DNA of 64,000 nt, from contig CANNFM010000001.1 of the NCBI GenBank assembly GCA_947503835.1, forward strand, positions 372,001 to 436,000, written 5' to 3'. The translations under genes and the position numbers were made by a program. The DNA comes from an uncultured Aquimarina sp. GTDB lineage: Bacteria > Bacteroidota > Bacteroidia > Flavobacteriales > Flavobacteriaceae. Below are positions 1 to 9,500 of this stretch, one piece after another. The notes beneath the pieces were generated by a model. The model had not been told where the DNA came from. It did no database searches and saw only the letters and a program-made list of their open reading frames with translations. Within the stretch, counting starts at the first letter, position 1. Each line of letters begins with the position of its first letter.

Positions 1-635
1 GAAACGTCCAGAACGGTAAGCTGATTATCTACACAATCCAAATCTTCTAATAATGGATTTTGTGTTACATCTAAACTTCCTAATGGATTGCTATAACAAG
101 ATAGATTTTTTAATGCCGGGTTGTTGGTAACATCAAGGTTATTGAGCTGGTTATTACTACACCCCAAAGTTTCCAACATTGTATTCTGGGAAACATTTAA
201 GCTTGTAATTTGGTTTCGTAAACAACTTACAAAAGTTAGTGATGTATTTTGTGAAAAATCTAAGCTTGTAAGGTTATTTCTTCCTATAGCTATGGTTTGT
301 AATGCTACATTCTGTGAAAGATCAATACTGGATAATGAATTATTAAAACAGTTGAACGTTTGTAATGCTACAAAATCTTCAATACCCGTGGCATTACTGA
401 TAGTTAATCCCGAAATATCCAATTCTACAACACTCGAAATATTTGAAGTATATACTTTATCATCATTTTCTATTCCGTTACCCATACTGGTGGGATCACC
501 AACAGAAACTACATTTCCATCAGCATCATGGGTTTCTAAATAATTTTCGAAGTTATCATCAGGCACATAGGTTTCCTGGGCAAATATTGCGTAATTTAAA
601 AACAGTAAAAAAACGAAAGGTAATTTTCTTGTCAT
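1..635 (-). CDS. Secreted leucine-rich-repeat surface protein, 3' end outside window
   Basis: The reading frame is open from an ATG at 635 to the window edge (211 codons); the C-terminus lies beyond base 1. It begins with a signal peptide (MTRKLPFVFLLFLNYAIFAQ), then the module YVPDDNFENYLE that also opens each LRR block of the 1694-aa protein at 15042-20126. LRRs of about 21 residues follow, with the pattern LxxLxCxxNxLxxLDVSxN. This family forms extracellular solenoids, usually exported by the T9SS, and a sorting domain would be expected in the missing part. The start is supported by the promoter at 662-669 and by the leader shared with four other surface genes. Ligand unknown. Confidence 0.85.
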   Translation of the reverse strand, partial: MTRKLPFVFLLFLNYAIFAQETYVPDDNFENYLETHDADGNVVSVGDPTSMGNGIENDDKVYTSNISSVVELDISGLTISNATGIEDFVALQTFNCFNNSLSSIDLSQNVALQTIAIGRNNLTSLDFSQNTSLTFVSCLRNQITSLNVSQNTMLETLGCSNNQLNNLDVTNNPALKNLSCYSNPLGSLDVTQNPLLEDLDCVDNQLTVLDV

Positions 636-661
636 ATTTCGGGGTTTATTATAAATCGGTG

Positions 662-756
662 CAATGATACTATAAATATCTAATTTTAAGACAATTTTAA
701 CAGTGGCAAAAAGTGGCAACTCTCTGTTTTAAAGGCAAATTACGTAGGGTTACGTA
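662..756 (-). promoter_or_regulatory. Promoter and GTGGC-type tandem operator of the LRR gene
   Basis: On the minus strand a -7-like box TATCATTG lies at 662-669. Direct repeats of GTGGCAAAAA / GTGGCAACTC (plus-strand reading, 10-bp period) lie at 703-722. TACGTAGGGTTACGTA lies at 741-756, exactly 38 bp from the repeat start. The same three parts at the same spacing occur before the genes starting at 3808 and 20126. The leader to the ATG at 635 contains AATAAACCCCGAAAT. I infer an activator site; binding is not shown. Confidence 0.7.
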
Positions 757-772
757 TGCAAAAACGACCAAA

Positions 773-3700
773 TTACTCTATCACCATTTTTTTGGAATCG
801 AATTTTCGACTGCCGATATATAGCGTATAGAAATAGGTTCCTGAAGCCAATCCCTCACTATTTATGTTAAGTTCACCATCTCCATCTTGTTTAATGGCAA
901 CTGTAGAGACCAACTGCCCTATAGAGTTACTAAATACAATCGATGCATTAGTAATACCATTAGGCAAGTAATACTTGATCGACGAAGTCCCATTAAACGG
1001 ATTTGGAATGTTTTGATATAATATGGGTCCATTCCCTTTATTAATACTACCGCTTGTATCACATGCGCAACCCTCTAAGGTTTCTATTCTACTAATCAAA
1101 TCATCGATTTGAGCTCTTTGCTCATCAATTTCTGTTTGCTGTGCTGCATTTTCATCTTCTAAATTCGAAATTTCACTTTGAGCATCGATAAGATCGTTTT
1201 CCAAAGAAGAAACTATTGGAGCCAAATCTACAGTAACCGAGGCTCCGTTTTCAATTTCGATAGTAAGATTTGTATCATTTAGGGTAGCTGATGCTAAATC
1301 CTGTTGATCAGAATTTACATAGGTCGAAAGATCTATAGTATTTCCATCAGAAATACTTAGGGTATTATTAGTAAGTGTTAAGGTTTGACTATCGGTATTA
1401 TCTAAATAGGATGAAAGGTCTACTGTGGTCCCGTCATTCGTTAGACTTAATACGTTTCCTGACAAATCTAAGTCCTGTGCATCAGTATTATCCAAGTATC
1501 CAGATAAATCTACTGAAGATGCATCATTGGTTAAACTAAGCGTGTTTGAAGACAAGCTTAAATCTTGATTATCGGTATTGTCTAAGTATCCAGAAAGATC
1601 AACCGTAGCAGCATTTCCTGTAATACTTAATGTATTTGTTGCTAACGATATGGCTTGTGCATCGGTATTATCTAAATATCCAGATAAGTCTATGGTATCA
1701 GTCCCTCCTGAAATGCTTAACGTATTGGTATTTAATGAAAGTTCTTGATTATCAATTTGGGTAGACCAGGTTAATGCTCCTGCACCATCGGTTGTCAGCA
1801 CCTGATCAACTGCTCCATCAATAATAGGAAACTCATAAGCTCCTGCAATATTAAGGCTGTTGGCGATTTGCATTTTTCCTTCTGTATTTATTGCGGCTAC
1901 GGGTGGAGCACTAGGAGTGCCCCATGTCCAACCACTAGCAGTATTTGTACTCATAGAGGTTTTAATACTTGCTCTTGTAACGGGTCCATAATTATAATTA
2001 GCGCCAAAGCCATATGAAATTTTATAGGTACTACGACCGTTAAATTCAATCCCATTATCTTCTCCGGGATCAAAACGTATTACATTATCTCCCATATTAA
2101 GCATGGTTGTCGCGGTATGATCCCCTAAATTGTCTGCAATTGCAGCGGACCACTCAGTGCCGTTCCATGTATATAATTTCTTTTCATCTGTATCATATAC
2201 TAATAAACCTGCTTCTGTTTCTCTAATCCCTCTAGAGGATGGTTGTGTTGGAAATCTTGGTTCTAATGCAGTACGTTGCGCCGTTGTCATTCTATTTACG
2301 AATAATCCTTTGTTGGTTCCTGTTAGGTCTAAAGAAGCATATTCATTAGGGGTAACGGTGCCTATTCCCACACTAACCGGGTTGACTGCTCCTCCCAAAA
2401 TCATGGTGTTATCATTTGCTGCGGTAGCTCCATTACCAATTGCAATGGCATTATTTCCACTTACTATTGCATTGTAACCAATAGCAATATTATTTGCGGC
2501 ATCTGGGTCTCCATCGGTATTATCAATCAGATCATTTGAAGCAGCCCCGGTTCCGATTACTATAGCACCATTATTTTGTGCCACTGCGTTGGCGCCAATC
2601 GCAATGGCTTCGGTATTATCAACATCAACAGATCGACCAATACCAATCGCATTGGATTGAGCAATATTAGCTTGATATCCGATTCCTATAGAATAATCAG
2701 AATTATCGGTAGTACCAAATTGATGTCCCATTCCTATCGCTCCCACTGCATTTTGCATATCTCCTTGATTACCGATTCCTATAGCATACTGCCCTTCGTT
2801 ATAGGAATAATATCCCATGGTAATCACATCATTTTGAGCAGCAATGGCTTGGGAACCAAAAAATGTTGTTCTGTATCTCCTCGTATTTCCACCAAAATAA
2901 GTATATCCTTCACCTCCAGTTGTAGTTCTTTGAGCTCTTCCATAGCCTGAAAAAGCTCCAAAACCAGCATTATCCTCTCCTTCTCGATTAGAAGCTCCAG
3001 ACAAATATCCCACATATGTATTTCTATTTGCATCTGTGGTATTATTGGTCCTATTATTATCCCAACCTGCCATAGCACCTATAAATGTATTGAAATCGGC
3101 TTCTTCTGTAGCCACTCCAGCCGCAGCTCCAATCATCGTATTATAAATCCCGTTACCTATATCAACTCCTGATGAATCTCCCACTGCTGTATTATGATGT
3201 CCTTCTCTAATGTCTTGAAGAGACACATTTCCCATACCTGTATTTTTATATCCTGTACCTCCTCGGAATGAGTCCCCGGAACCAGCTCGATGTCCAACAA
3301 AGGTATTTTCATAACCTGTTGTAAAGTCAAACCCCGCATCTTCACCTATAAATACATTTTCATATCCTGTAGTATTCTGTTGTCCTGATTCTTCACCTAC
3401 AAAAGTATTATCGTATCCTGTAGTATTGTCCTCTCCAGATTCTGTCCCAATAAAGGTATTATCACTACCATTAAAAGTACTACCAGCACTTTTGTTTGTC
3501 TGAGCACCTGCTTCTGAACCAATAAAAACATTATCATCTCCATTTACATTATTATGTCCTGCATAATATCCGATAAAAGTACTTTCTCTAGCCGTATTAT
3601 TTTTTCCTGCTCCAAAACCAATAAAGGTAGTTTGGCTATTACTAGTCAGAGCAGTTCCTGTACTATCTCCGTACATGGTATTGTAATCTCCTGTTGTAAT

Positions 3701-3808
3701 GCTTACACCAGATCCGGTTCCTAAGGTTTCATTTAAGGTTTGTGCCTGTACAAAAATGCTACCAAAAAAGAACAAGATAGCAATACTCCATAGTAATTTT
3801 GTTTTCAT
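773..3808 (-). CDS. T9SS-secreted YadA-head-like repeat protein (1011 aa)
   Basis: This is a secreted surface protein. A signal peptide (about residues 1-22) precedes many repeats of the form NTFIGxxAGxxxTTG (about 55-280), then IGIG/AIAIG repeats typical of left-handed YadA/Hia-like beta-rolls (about 330-476). Next come near-identical LDNTDxQxLxLxxNTLS repeats (about 690-830), a coiled coil (about 866-912) with a CACD motif, and a T9SS type A sorting domain (about 926-1011, starting at NIPNPFNG and ending KKMVIE). The head-stalk order suggests an oligomeric fibrous adhesin, but the C-terminal sorting domain replaces the autotransporter anchor. A 728-aa paralogue lies at 20330-22516. The gene for a TPR-LuxR regulator is directly upstream. 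Confidence 0.88.
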   Translation of the reverse strand: MKTKLLWSIAILFFFGSIFVQAQTLNETLGTGSGVSITTGDYNTMYGDSTGTALTSNSQTTFIGFGAGKNNTARESTFIGYYAGHNNVNGDDNVFIGSEAGAQTNKSAGSTFNGSDNTFIGTESGEDNTTGYDNTFVGEESGQQNTTGYENVFIGEDAGFDFTTGYENTFVGHRAGSGDSFRGGTGYKNTGMGNVSLQDIREGHHNTAVGDSSGVDIGNGIYNTMIGAAAGVATEEADFNTFIGAMAGWDNNRTNNTTDANRNTYVGYLSGASNREGEDNAGFGAFSGYGRAQRTTTGGEGYTYFGGNTRRYRTTFFGSQAIAAQNDVITMGYYSYNEGQYAIGIGNQGDMQNAVGAIGMGHQFGTTDNSDYSIGIGYQANIAQSNAIGIGRSVDVDNTEAIAIGANAVAQNNGAIVIGTGAASNDLIDNTDGDPDAANNIAIGYNAIVSGNNAIAIGNGATAANDNTMILGGAVNPVSVGIGTVTPNEYASLDLTGTNKGLFVNRMTTAQRTALEPRFPTQPSSRGIRETEAGLLVYDTDEKKLYTWNGTEWSAAIADNLGDHTATTMLNMGDNVIRFDPGEDNGIEFNGRSTYKISYGFGANYNYGPVTRASIKTSMSTNTASGWTWGTPSAPPVAAINTEGKMQIANSLNIAGAYEFPIIDGAVDQVLTTDGAGALTWSTQIDNQELSLNTNTLSISGGTDTIDLSGYLDNTDAQAISLATNTLSITGNAATVDLSGYLDNTDNQDLSLSSNTLSLTNDASSVDLSGYLDNTDAQDLDLSGNVLSLTNDGTTVDLSSYLDNTDSQTLTLTNNTLSISDGNTIDLSTYVNSDQQDLASATLNDTNLTIEIENGASVTVDLAPIVSSLENDLIDAQSEISNLEDENAAQQTEIDEQRAQIDDLISRIETLEGCACDTSGSINKGNGPILYQNIPNPFNGTSSIKYYLPNGITNASIVFSNSIGQLVSTVAIKQDGDGELNINSEGLASGTYFYTLYIGSRKFDSKKMVIE

Positions 3809-3834
3809 ATAAGGGGCTTATTAGATAATCAGTG

Positions 3835-3929
3835 CAAGAATACTACAATTACCTGATTTTAAGACAATTTTAACGGTGGCAAAAAGTGGCAAACCTTTAT
3901 TTTAAGGGCAAATTACGTAGGGTTACGTA
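3835..3929 (-). promoter_or_regulatory. Promoter and GTGGC-type tandem operator of the 1011-aa gene
   Basis: The -7-like box TATTCTTG (minus strand) is at 3835-3842. GTGGC direct repeats with a 10-bp period are at 3876-3895 and TACGTAGGGTTACGTA is at 3914-3929. The offsets (41 bp from -7 start to repeat start, 38 bp on to TACGTA) equal those at 662-756. The site sits between the upstream regulator gene and this gene, as expected for local control. Confidence 0.72.
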
Positions 3930-3959
3930 TAGAAGTTTTATAGTTTTTAGGGTAAATAT

Positions 3960-5690
3960 TTAGGCTATATTCTGAATAAACTGTTCTAATTCTTCACCAG
4001 AAGAAAGTCTCATTTTTTTACGTATACGATATCGAATAGATTTAATTGCATCTTGTGATGCGTTACGAATGGTCATGATTTCTTTGATCGATAAATTTAA
4101 TCGAAGTAACGAACAGACCTCTCGCTCTGTTTTGGTAAGTGACGGATATAGTTTTATGAGTTTGTTATCAAATCCCTGATTTACCTGATCAATTTTGTGT
4201 TGCAAAGAAGATAGTTTCCCTTCAGTATTAATTTGAGACTTCAGTTCTTTGGTAAGTGAGGATAAGGATATTTTTAAATCTTCTGGTTTTTTTTCTGATA
4301 TTTCTTTGGTCAGCTGATCTAACAATTCTTGTTTAAAATTCAACCGCATCGTATTATCGGCAACCAAACGCCTAATTTCTTCTTCTTTTATAATAACTTG
4401 CTGATCCAGTAATTCTTTTTGTGCTCGTTCTTTTTCTATTTTTTCGGTTAAAATCCGGGCTTTGTTTTGGTAGTTTCTTCTTACCAAGAATCCTATTATC
4501 AATGCAGCTACTACAGCTATTAAAAGCAACGCCAGATATAACCACTTTTTTGAAGTCTCGGCTTTAGTTAGTAAGGCAACTTCTCTTTTTTCTTGTGCAA
4601 ATCTAAGACTATCAATAGCAAGCTGTTGTTCATATTTATATTCAGATTCGAGATCAGCCATTTTTCTATAGTTGATTTCGTTTTTACCTTTTTCACGAAG
4701 TCTAGCAAACTTTTGATATGATAAATAGGCATTTTCATAATCTTGGATATCCTTATACGTTTTACTAAGCCCTAAGTAACGCATATGTATAATGGCTTCA
4801 TTTTTTTGTTTTTTAGACATCTCAATAGATTGCTTAAATGCCTTTATGGCTTCATACGGTTTTTTTAAATTTCTATACGTAAGTCCTAAAGCATAATACC
4901 CTGATTCTAATCCTATTTGATTATCATTCTTTTCATGCATTATCATAGATCTCTTAAGATAAGGTATGTTTTCTTCATACCTTTTTTGACGTCTTAAAAA
5001 ATCTGCATAGTTGGCATTTGTCGTTGCTATTGCTTTGGGATTATTAATAGAATCTGCAAGTTTGACCGCCTGTAGATGGTGGTCTTCTGCTTTTACATAC
5101 TCTTTTAGATTTAGATACAAGGTACCATATCGACTTAAGCTTCTTATCGCTTCTTTTATGTTACCATATCTTTTACTTAATGCGTATGCCGAATCTAAAT
5201 TAATCTTGGTCTTTTCGAATTCTGACTGATAGATCCAGAGCCAGGCGATCTGAGAATAGGTATATCCTAAGGTATAGGTTTCTCCGACCTTTCTTTTTAA
5301 TTCGAGACTTTCCTGAAGATATTCGAACGCTACTCCATACTTATTTTCTCTTCTTAAAAAATAGGCAAGTCGCTCAAGAATAAAAGCTTTCTTTAACAAA
5401 AAAAAACTACTCTCACTGTTTGAAGCAGATAGGTTTTTGTCGATAGTTATCAGGGCTTCTTCGAATATTTTTCTAGACTCAATAGGATTTGCATTTACGA
5501 TTTCTATAGCCTTTAAATATAATTCTTCTACCTTAAGGCTATCTTTTGTTATATTCTTGGTTTGAGCTTGAATTTTGGCACAAAATAGTGCTCCGAACAT
5601 AAGCAATATCAGGACTATACTCTTACTTCTATTGAGATAAAAAAAAACTGAAGATCTACACTTCATTATATTAAAAGTAGGGGGTTTCAT
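3960..5690 (-). CDS. Membrane-anchored TPR regulator with LuxR-type HTH
   Basis: Predicted transcriptional regulator. An N-terminal signal/anchor segment precedes TPR repeats (about residues 55-370), which should face the periplasm. One membrane helix follows (about 381-402, WLYLALLLIAVVAALIIGF), then a charged coiled coil and a C-terminal LuxR/GerE-like HTH (about 508-576: LTKTEREVC, SIKEIMTIRN, then AIKSIRYRIRKKM). I chose ATG 5690: the frame stays open to 5780, but the extra part overlaps a terminator (5768-5798) and the -7-like box at 5723-5730. ATG 5666 is also possible. It lies immediately upstream of the 1011-aa gene, whose operator carries GTGGC repeats, so I infer it controls that gene and the LRR gene at 1-635. 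Confidence 0.82.
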   Translation of the reverse strand: MKPPTFNIMKCRSSVFFYLNRSKSIVLILLMFGALFCAKIQAQTKNITKDSLKVEELYLKAIEIVNANPIESRKIFEEALITIDKNLSASNSESSFFLLKKAFILERLAYFLRRENKYGVAFEYLQESLELKRKVGETYTLGYTYSQIAWLWIYQSEFEKTKINLDSAYALSKRYGNIKEAIRSLSRYGTLYLNLKEYVKAEDHHLQAVKLADSINNPKAIATTNANYADFLRRQKRYEENIPYLKRSMIMHEKNDNQIGLESGYYALGLTYRNLKKPYEAIKAFKQSIEMSKKQKNEAIIHMRYLGLSKTYKDIQDYENAYLSYQKFARLREKGKNEINYRKMADLESEYKYEQQLAIDSLRFAQEKREVALLTKAETSKKWLYLALLLIAVVAALIIGFLVRRNYQNKARILTEKIEKERAQKELLDQQVIIKEEEIRRLVADNTMRLNFKQELLDQLTKEISEKKPEDLKISLSSLTKELKSQINTEGKLSSLQHKIDQVNQGFDNKLIKLYPSLTKTEREVCSLLRLNLSIKEIMTIRNASQDAIKSIRYRIRKKMRLSSGEELEQFIQNIA

Positions 5691-5722
5691 AAGTTTACTA
5701 CTCACAAACTTACCACTAAATT

Positions 5723-5730
5723 CAGAAATA
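5723..5730 (-). promoter_or_regulatory. -7 box of the TPR-LuxR regulator gene
   Basis: TATTTCTG on the minus strand matches TAnnTTTG at 7 of 8 positions. It sits inside a stretch (AATATTGTATTTCTGAAT) nearly identical to the promoter of the paralogous regulator at 25238-25245. It supports translation starting at 5690 or 5666. Confidence 0.6.
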
Positions 5731-5767
5731 CAATATTTTAACTTCCGGCAATACATTCTTGAAAAGA

Positions 5768-5798
5768 AAAAACCGCTCAAAAAAATTGAGTGGTTTTT
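5768..5798 (-). terminator. Intrinsic terminator after the Fn3 lipoprotein gene
   Basis: Hairpin arms AAACCGCTCAA and TTGAGTGGTTT are flanked by A and T runs. It lies 46 bp beyond the stop of the lipoprotein gene on the minus strand. A near-copy with the same flanking AACCCAACGGATCCCTTAC follows the paralogous lipoprotein at 14251-14280. Confidence 0.8.
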
Positions 5799-5843
5799 CT
5801 AACCCAACGGATCCCTTACTTTCCGTTATATTTTGATACTAAA

Positions 5844-6539
5844 CTATTCTGTTCTAAAATTCCATACTTGACCCATGGTTGCATTTTGGTTGCTGTCTTT
5901 TACCACTACTCGCCAATAGTAAATCGTGTTCGAAGTTACTGTCACTTCTAATTGCGAGGTTGTGATATTTTCTTCTATTAAAGTGGGAGAATTCGTAGTA
6001 CCAAAATAAACATCATACAACAAGTCATCTCCATCGGCATCACTCGCATCCCAATCTAAAGTGATATTGGTGCCTGACACTCTGTCCCCAAGTTCGGGGC
6101 TTATCAATTCAAGAACCGAAGGAAGGCTATTAACTGAAGCATCGGGCTCGGTAAAGAAACTTTGTACTTCTGAATATTCGCTATCACTACCCTGACTATC
6201 CCTGGCCTTTACACGCCAGTAATAGGTGATTCCTTTTTCTAAAGTAAATACTCTTAGAGGATCTGAAGTAATTGCTGTAAACAATATCGAAGCAAAGCTA
6301 CTTTCTGAAGCCACCTCTATCACATAACTCACTGTATCTCCATTGGCATCGCTAGCCGCTTCCCAGGCAAACTCTAAATTGAAGCTTGTACACGTTAGAT
6401 TATCTGCAGGAAATACCAGTTTAGGTATTGTTGGAGCTTCATTAAATGAACCGACAGCAACTCCAGCATCATCATCACCACTACAAGAGAATAGTAATGC
6501 TGCGCTTACTATTGTAATATATAAGTATACTCTTTTCAT
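5844..6539 (-). CDS. Surface lipoprotein with two fibronectin type III repeats
   Basis: The N-terminus MKRVYLYITIVSAALLFSC is a lipoprotein signal peptide with Cys at the lipobox, followed by SGDDD, an acidic surface-export signal typical of Bacteroidota. Two Fn3-like domains follow (about residues 38-135 and 138-231), each with a YYWRV motif. The gene starts 4 bp after the stop of the 1924-aa BspA-like gene, so the two are one operon. A 233-aa paralogue occupies the same place behind the 1694-aa LRR protein. The linked arrangement suggests the lipoprotein anchors, receives or helps assemble its large secreted partner; this is inference from context only. Confidence 0.82.
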   Translation of the reverse strand: MKRVYLYITIVSAALLFSCSGDDDAGVAVGSFNEAPTIPKLVFPADNLTCTSFNLEFAWEAASDANGDTVSYVIEVASESSFASILFTAITSDPLRVFTLEKGITYYWRVKARDSQGSDSEYSEVQSFFTEPDASVNSLPSVLELISPELGDRVSGTNITLDWDASDADGDDLLYDVYFGTTNSPTLIEENITTSQLEVTVTSNTIYYWRVVVKDSNQNATMGQVWNFRTE

Positions 6540-6543
6540 CTTT

Positions 6544-9500
6544 TTACTGTTTTATAATTTTAAAGATTTTTGATCCTCCTTCACCGATGCTTACAAAATA
6601 AATGCCTGCTGATAAGTTTTGAGTAGGTAGCACAACACTGCCCGATGTAATGGCATATACTTTTGAAGACACTCTAAGCCCCAAAGCATTATGTATATCA
6701 ACTTGTATAGTTTCTAATCCTACACTTGGCATCGTTAATGTTACATTGCCTTGAGTTGGGTTGGGGGCTATGGTAATTTCATCAAACAAATTTACCTGTT
6801 TGACAGTTAGTTTCCCTTCGCAGTCCAAACTTGAAAAAACTTCTACCATATCACCATGCTCAACAACCAAAGAAAAACTATTGGCGGTGTATGATGCAGT
6901 TTCTTTACCATTAATCAGTACAGAATATGGTGCTGTACCTGTTTCAAGCTCAACAAACAACTCATTGGTAGATAGTGTAGTTTTTCCGGCTAATTTCTCG
7001 GCACCTTCAATCACGACCTCAAAGCATTGCTGGCAATCTGTATCTCCATCTACTCCGATACAAACTGGATAAGCTCCGGGAGATAAATCTCCTACTTCTA
7101 AAGAAGAAGTAAAGTTATAGTCCGTACCACTAATAGTTGTAACATAATTCAGTTCTGCAACGGCAGTAATACTTATGATCCCATTATTTTTATTGACACA
7201 GGTTTCGCTAGCTGAAGTTAAGACAAAGTTGTTAGAAGGTAAATTTACGATCGGACAACTATCTACAACATTAACTATTCGAGTAACTTGAGTCGCCATT
7301 TCACCAGAAGCACTAGTAGCGCTATAGGTAATGGAATACATCCCTCGTAGATTTGTGTTCACATCAGAAATATCAATCATTAATACAGCTCCATAGGTAA
7401 CATTTGCTCCGAGCTCTGTATACGTATCTCCTATCACTATGGTTTGTGGGTTATTTCCTAGTAATGTAATTACTGGTGCAGGGCAATTGTGTCCTCCATC
7501 AGTAATTGTCCAGTTATAAGGAGCACTCGTTAGTATATTTCTTGCTGTTTCGGCCAAACAATAAGAAGCATCGGCATTTAATGTCATATCTGCAGGAATT
7601 GCAGTTTCACCTGCTTCTAAGGTTGCCCAACCAATTAGAGTTTTATCATAGTTTTCTGTAGACATTGCAGTACCCGTAAAGAAGTTATTTAAAGTCTCTA
7701 TATTGCTAATATCCCAACTGGATAGATCTTGATTAAAAGAGGTTGCTCCCTCAAACATGTTTCCAGCTTCATATACATTACTAAAATCCCAATTACTTAA
7801 ATCCTGATTAAACGCGATTGCTCCTTTAAACATTCTATCGATATAATCCACAGTGCCTAGCGTCCAGTTGCCAATGGGTTGATTAAAGGAAGTAGCGTCT
7901 TTAAACATGGCATCAAATTCATCTACTTTGCTTACATCCCAATTTGAAATATCCTGATTAAAAGTAGCCGCAGCTTCAAAGGCGTTAAAAGCATCGGTCA
8001 AACTAGTAAAAGTCCATCCTCCAATATTCTCATCAAATAGAATACATCCTTTAAACATTAAAGCGATAGATTCTATAGTAGTCATATCCCAAGCATTCAT
8101 AGTATCCTTTAGATCTTCTAGATTCGTACAATCCCTAAACATACTTGACATCCTTGTTACTTGGGATAAATCCGGCGTATCATCAGCGTTCAATTTTAGA
8201 TTATAACAACCACTAAAAGCACTTTGCATAGAGGTCCACTGTTGTGGACCCCATTGTTCAACTGTTAATAGTTTACCTTTATCTTCATTGCTTAATCTTC
8301 CAAACCTTATACGAGGAAAATTTCCAGTTATTTTTACAGTATAAGTATTTGCTATTGCATATTGGTGTGTAGCATCTCCCGTTATCTCCGTTTCAACAGT
8401 TCCATCTCCCCAATCTACTATATAATTATATCCAGAACCATTTGTTGGTATGGTAATACTTTCATTAGTAGTAGTAGTTTGCCAAGTAGTGATAAAGAAA
8501 TCTTCAGGACAAGAATTTCCTAAGTCATTAATCGTCCAGCTATAAGGAACACTGGTTAACGTATTTCTAGCTGTTTCTGATAAACAATAAAAAGTATCTG
8601 CATCCAACTTGACATCGGTGGGTATTTGTATTTCTCCACTTTCTAATGTAGCCCAACCAATCAGTGTAGCATCATAATTTGCAGTAGACATTGCTGAACC
8701 AGTAAGCATACCATCCATTGAATTTCTATCTGTATTGCTAATATCCCAGTTTCCAAGATTTTGATCAAAAGTGTATGCATTTAGAAACATAAAATCAAAA
8801 TATTGAGCCAACGCTGTATTCCACATTCCGATAGGTTGATTAAAAGCTGTGGCTCCATCAAACATATTAGCTAGATCATTGGCTTTCTCAGTATTCCAAT
8901 TATTTAATGGCTGATTAAATGAAGTATTATTTTTAAACATACTAGAAAAATCCTCCACCTTACTTACATCCCAATCATTGATGTTTTCATTGAAAGTTGA
9001 TCCTTCAAAAAGACCAGTCATACTAGTTACAGTGCTAACATCCCAGTTATTTATTTCGCCACCATTATCTACAAATGATGAAGTGTTTTCAAACATCCTA
9101 TCCATAAACTGAATCTGGCTCAAATCTGGGATATCCGTTGCATTCAAAACCAAATTAGTACAACCTTCAAAAGTACCTATGGCTTCTGTTAATTGCAGAT
9201 TTCCCCATTGTTCTATAGTAGCTAATTTTTCTTTGTCTACAAATGGAGCATCAAAGTCAAATCTTGGAAAATCTCCATAAATACGAACTGTAAATATTCC
9301 TAGATTCTCGGGTCTTCCCATTTGGAAAATGTCACTAGTCATATGATAAATACCTCCATCTGATAAACCGAGTAAATAATCATATCCATTTCCAGAGGAT
9401 GGCATGGTAAAAGTTGTTTCGGATGTTAAATCCCAGGTCATGATAAAGAAATCACTTTCATCACAACTTGCACCACTATCTGTAATTTGCCAACCATGAT

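Noticed and set aside
5691..5780. N-terminal extension of the TPR-LuxR regulator to 5780
   Set aside because: It would be coded by a terminator hairpin (5768-5798) and the -7 box; start at 5690 or 5666 fits.
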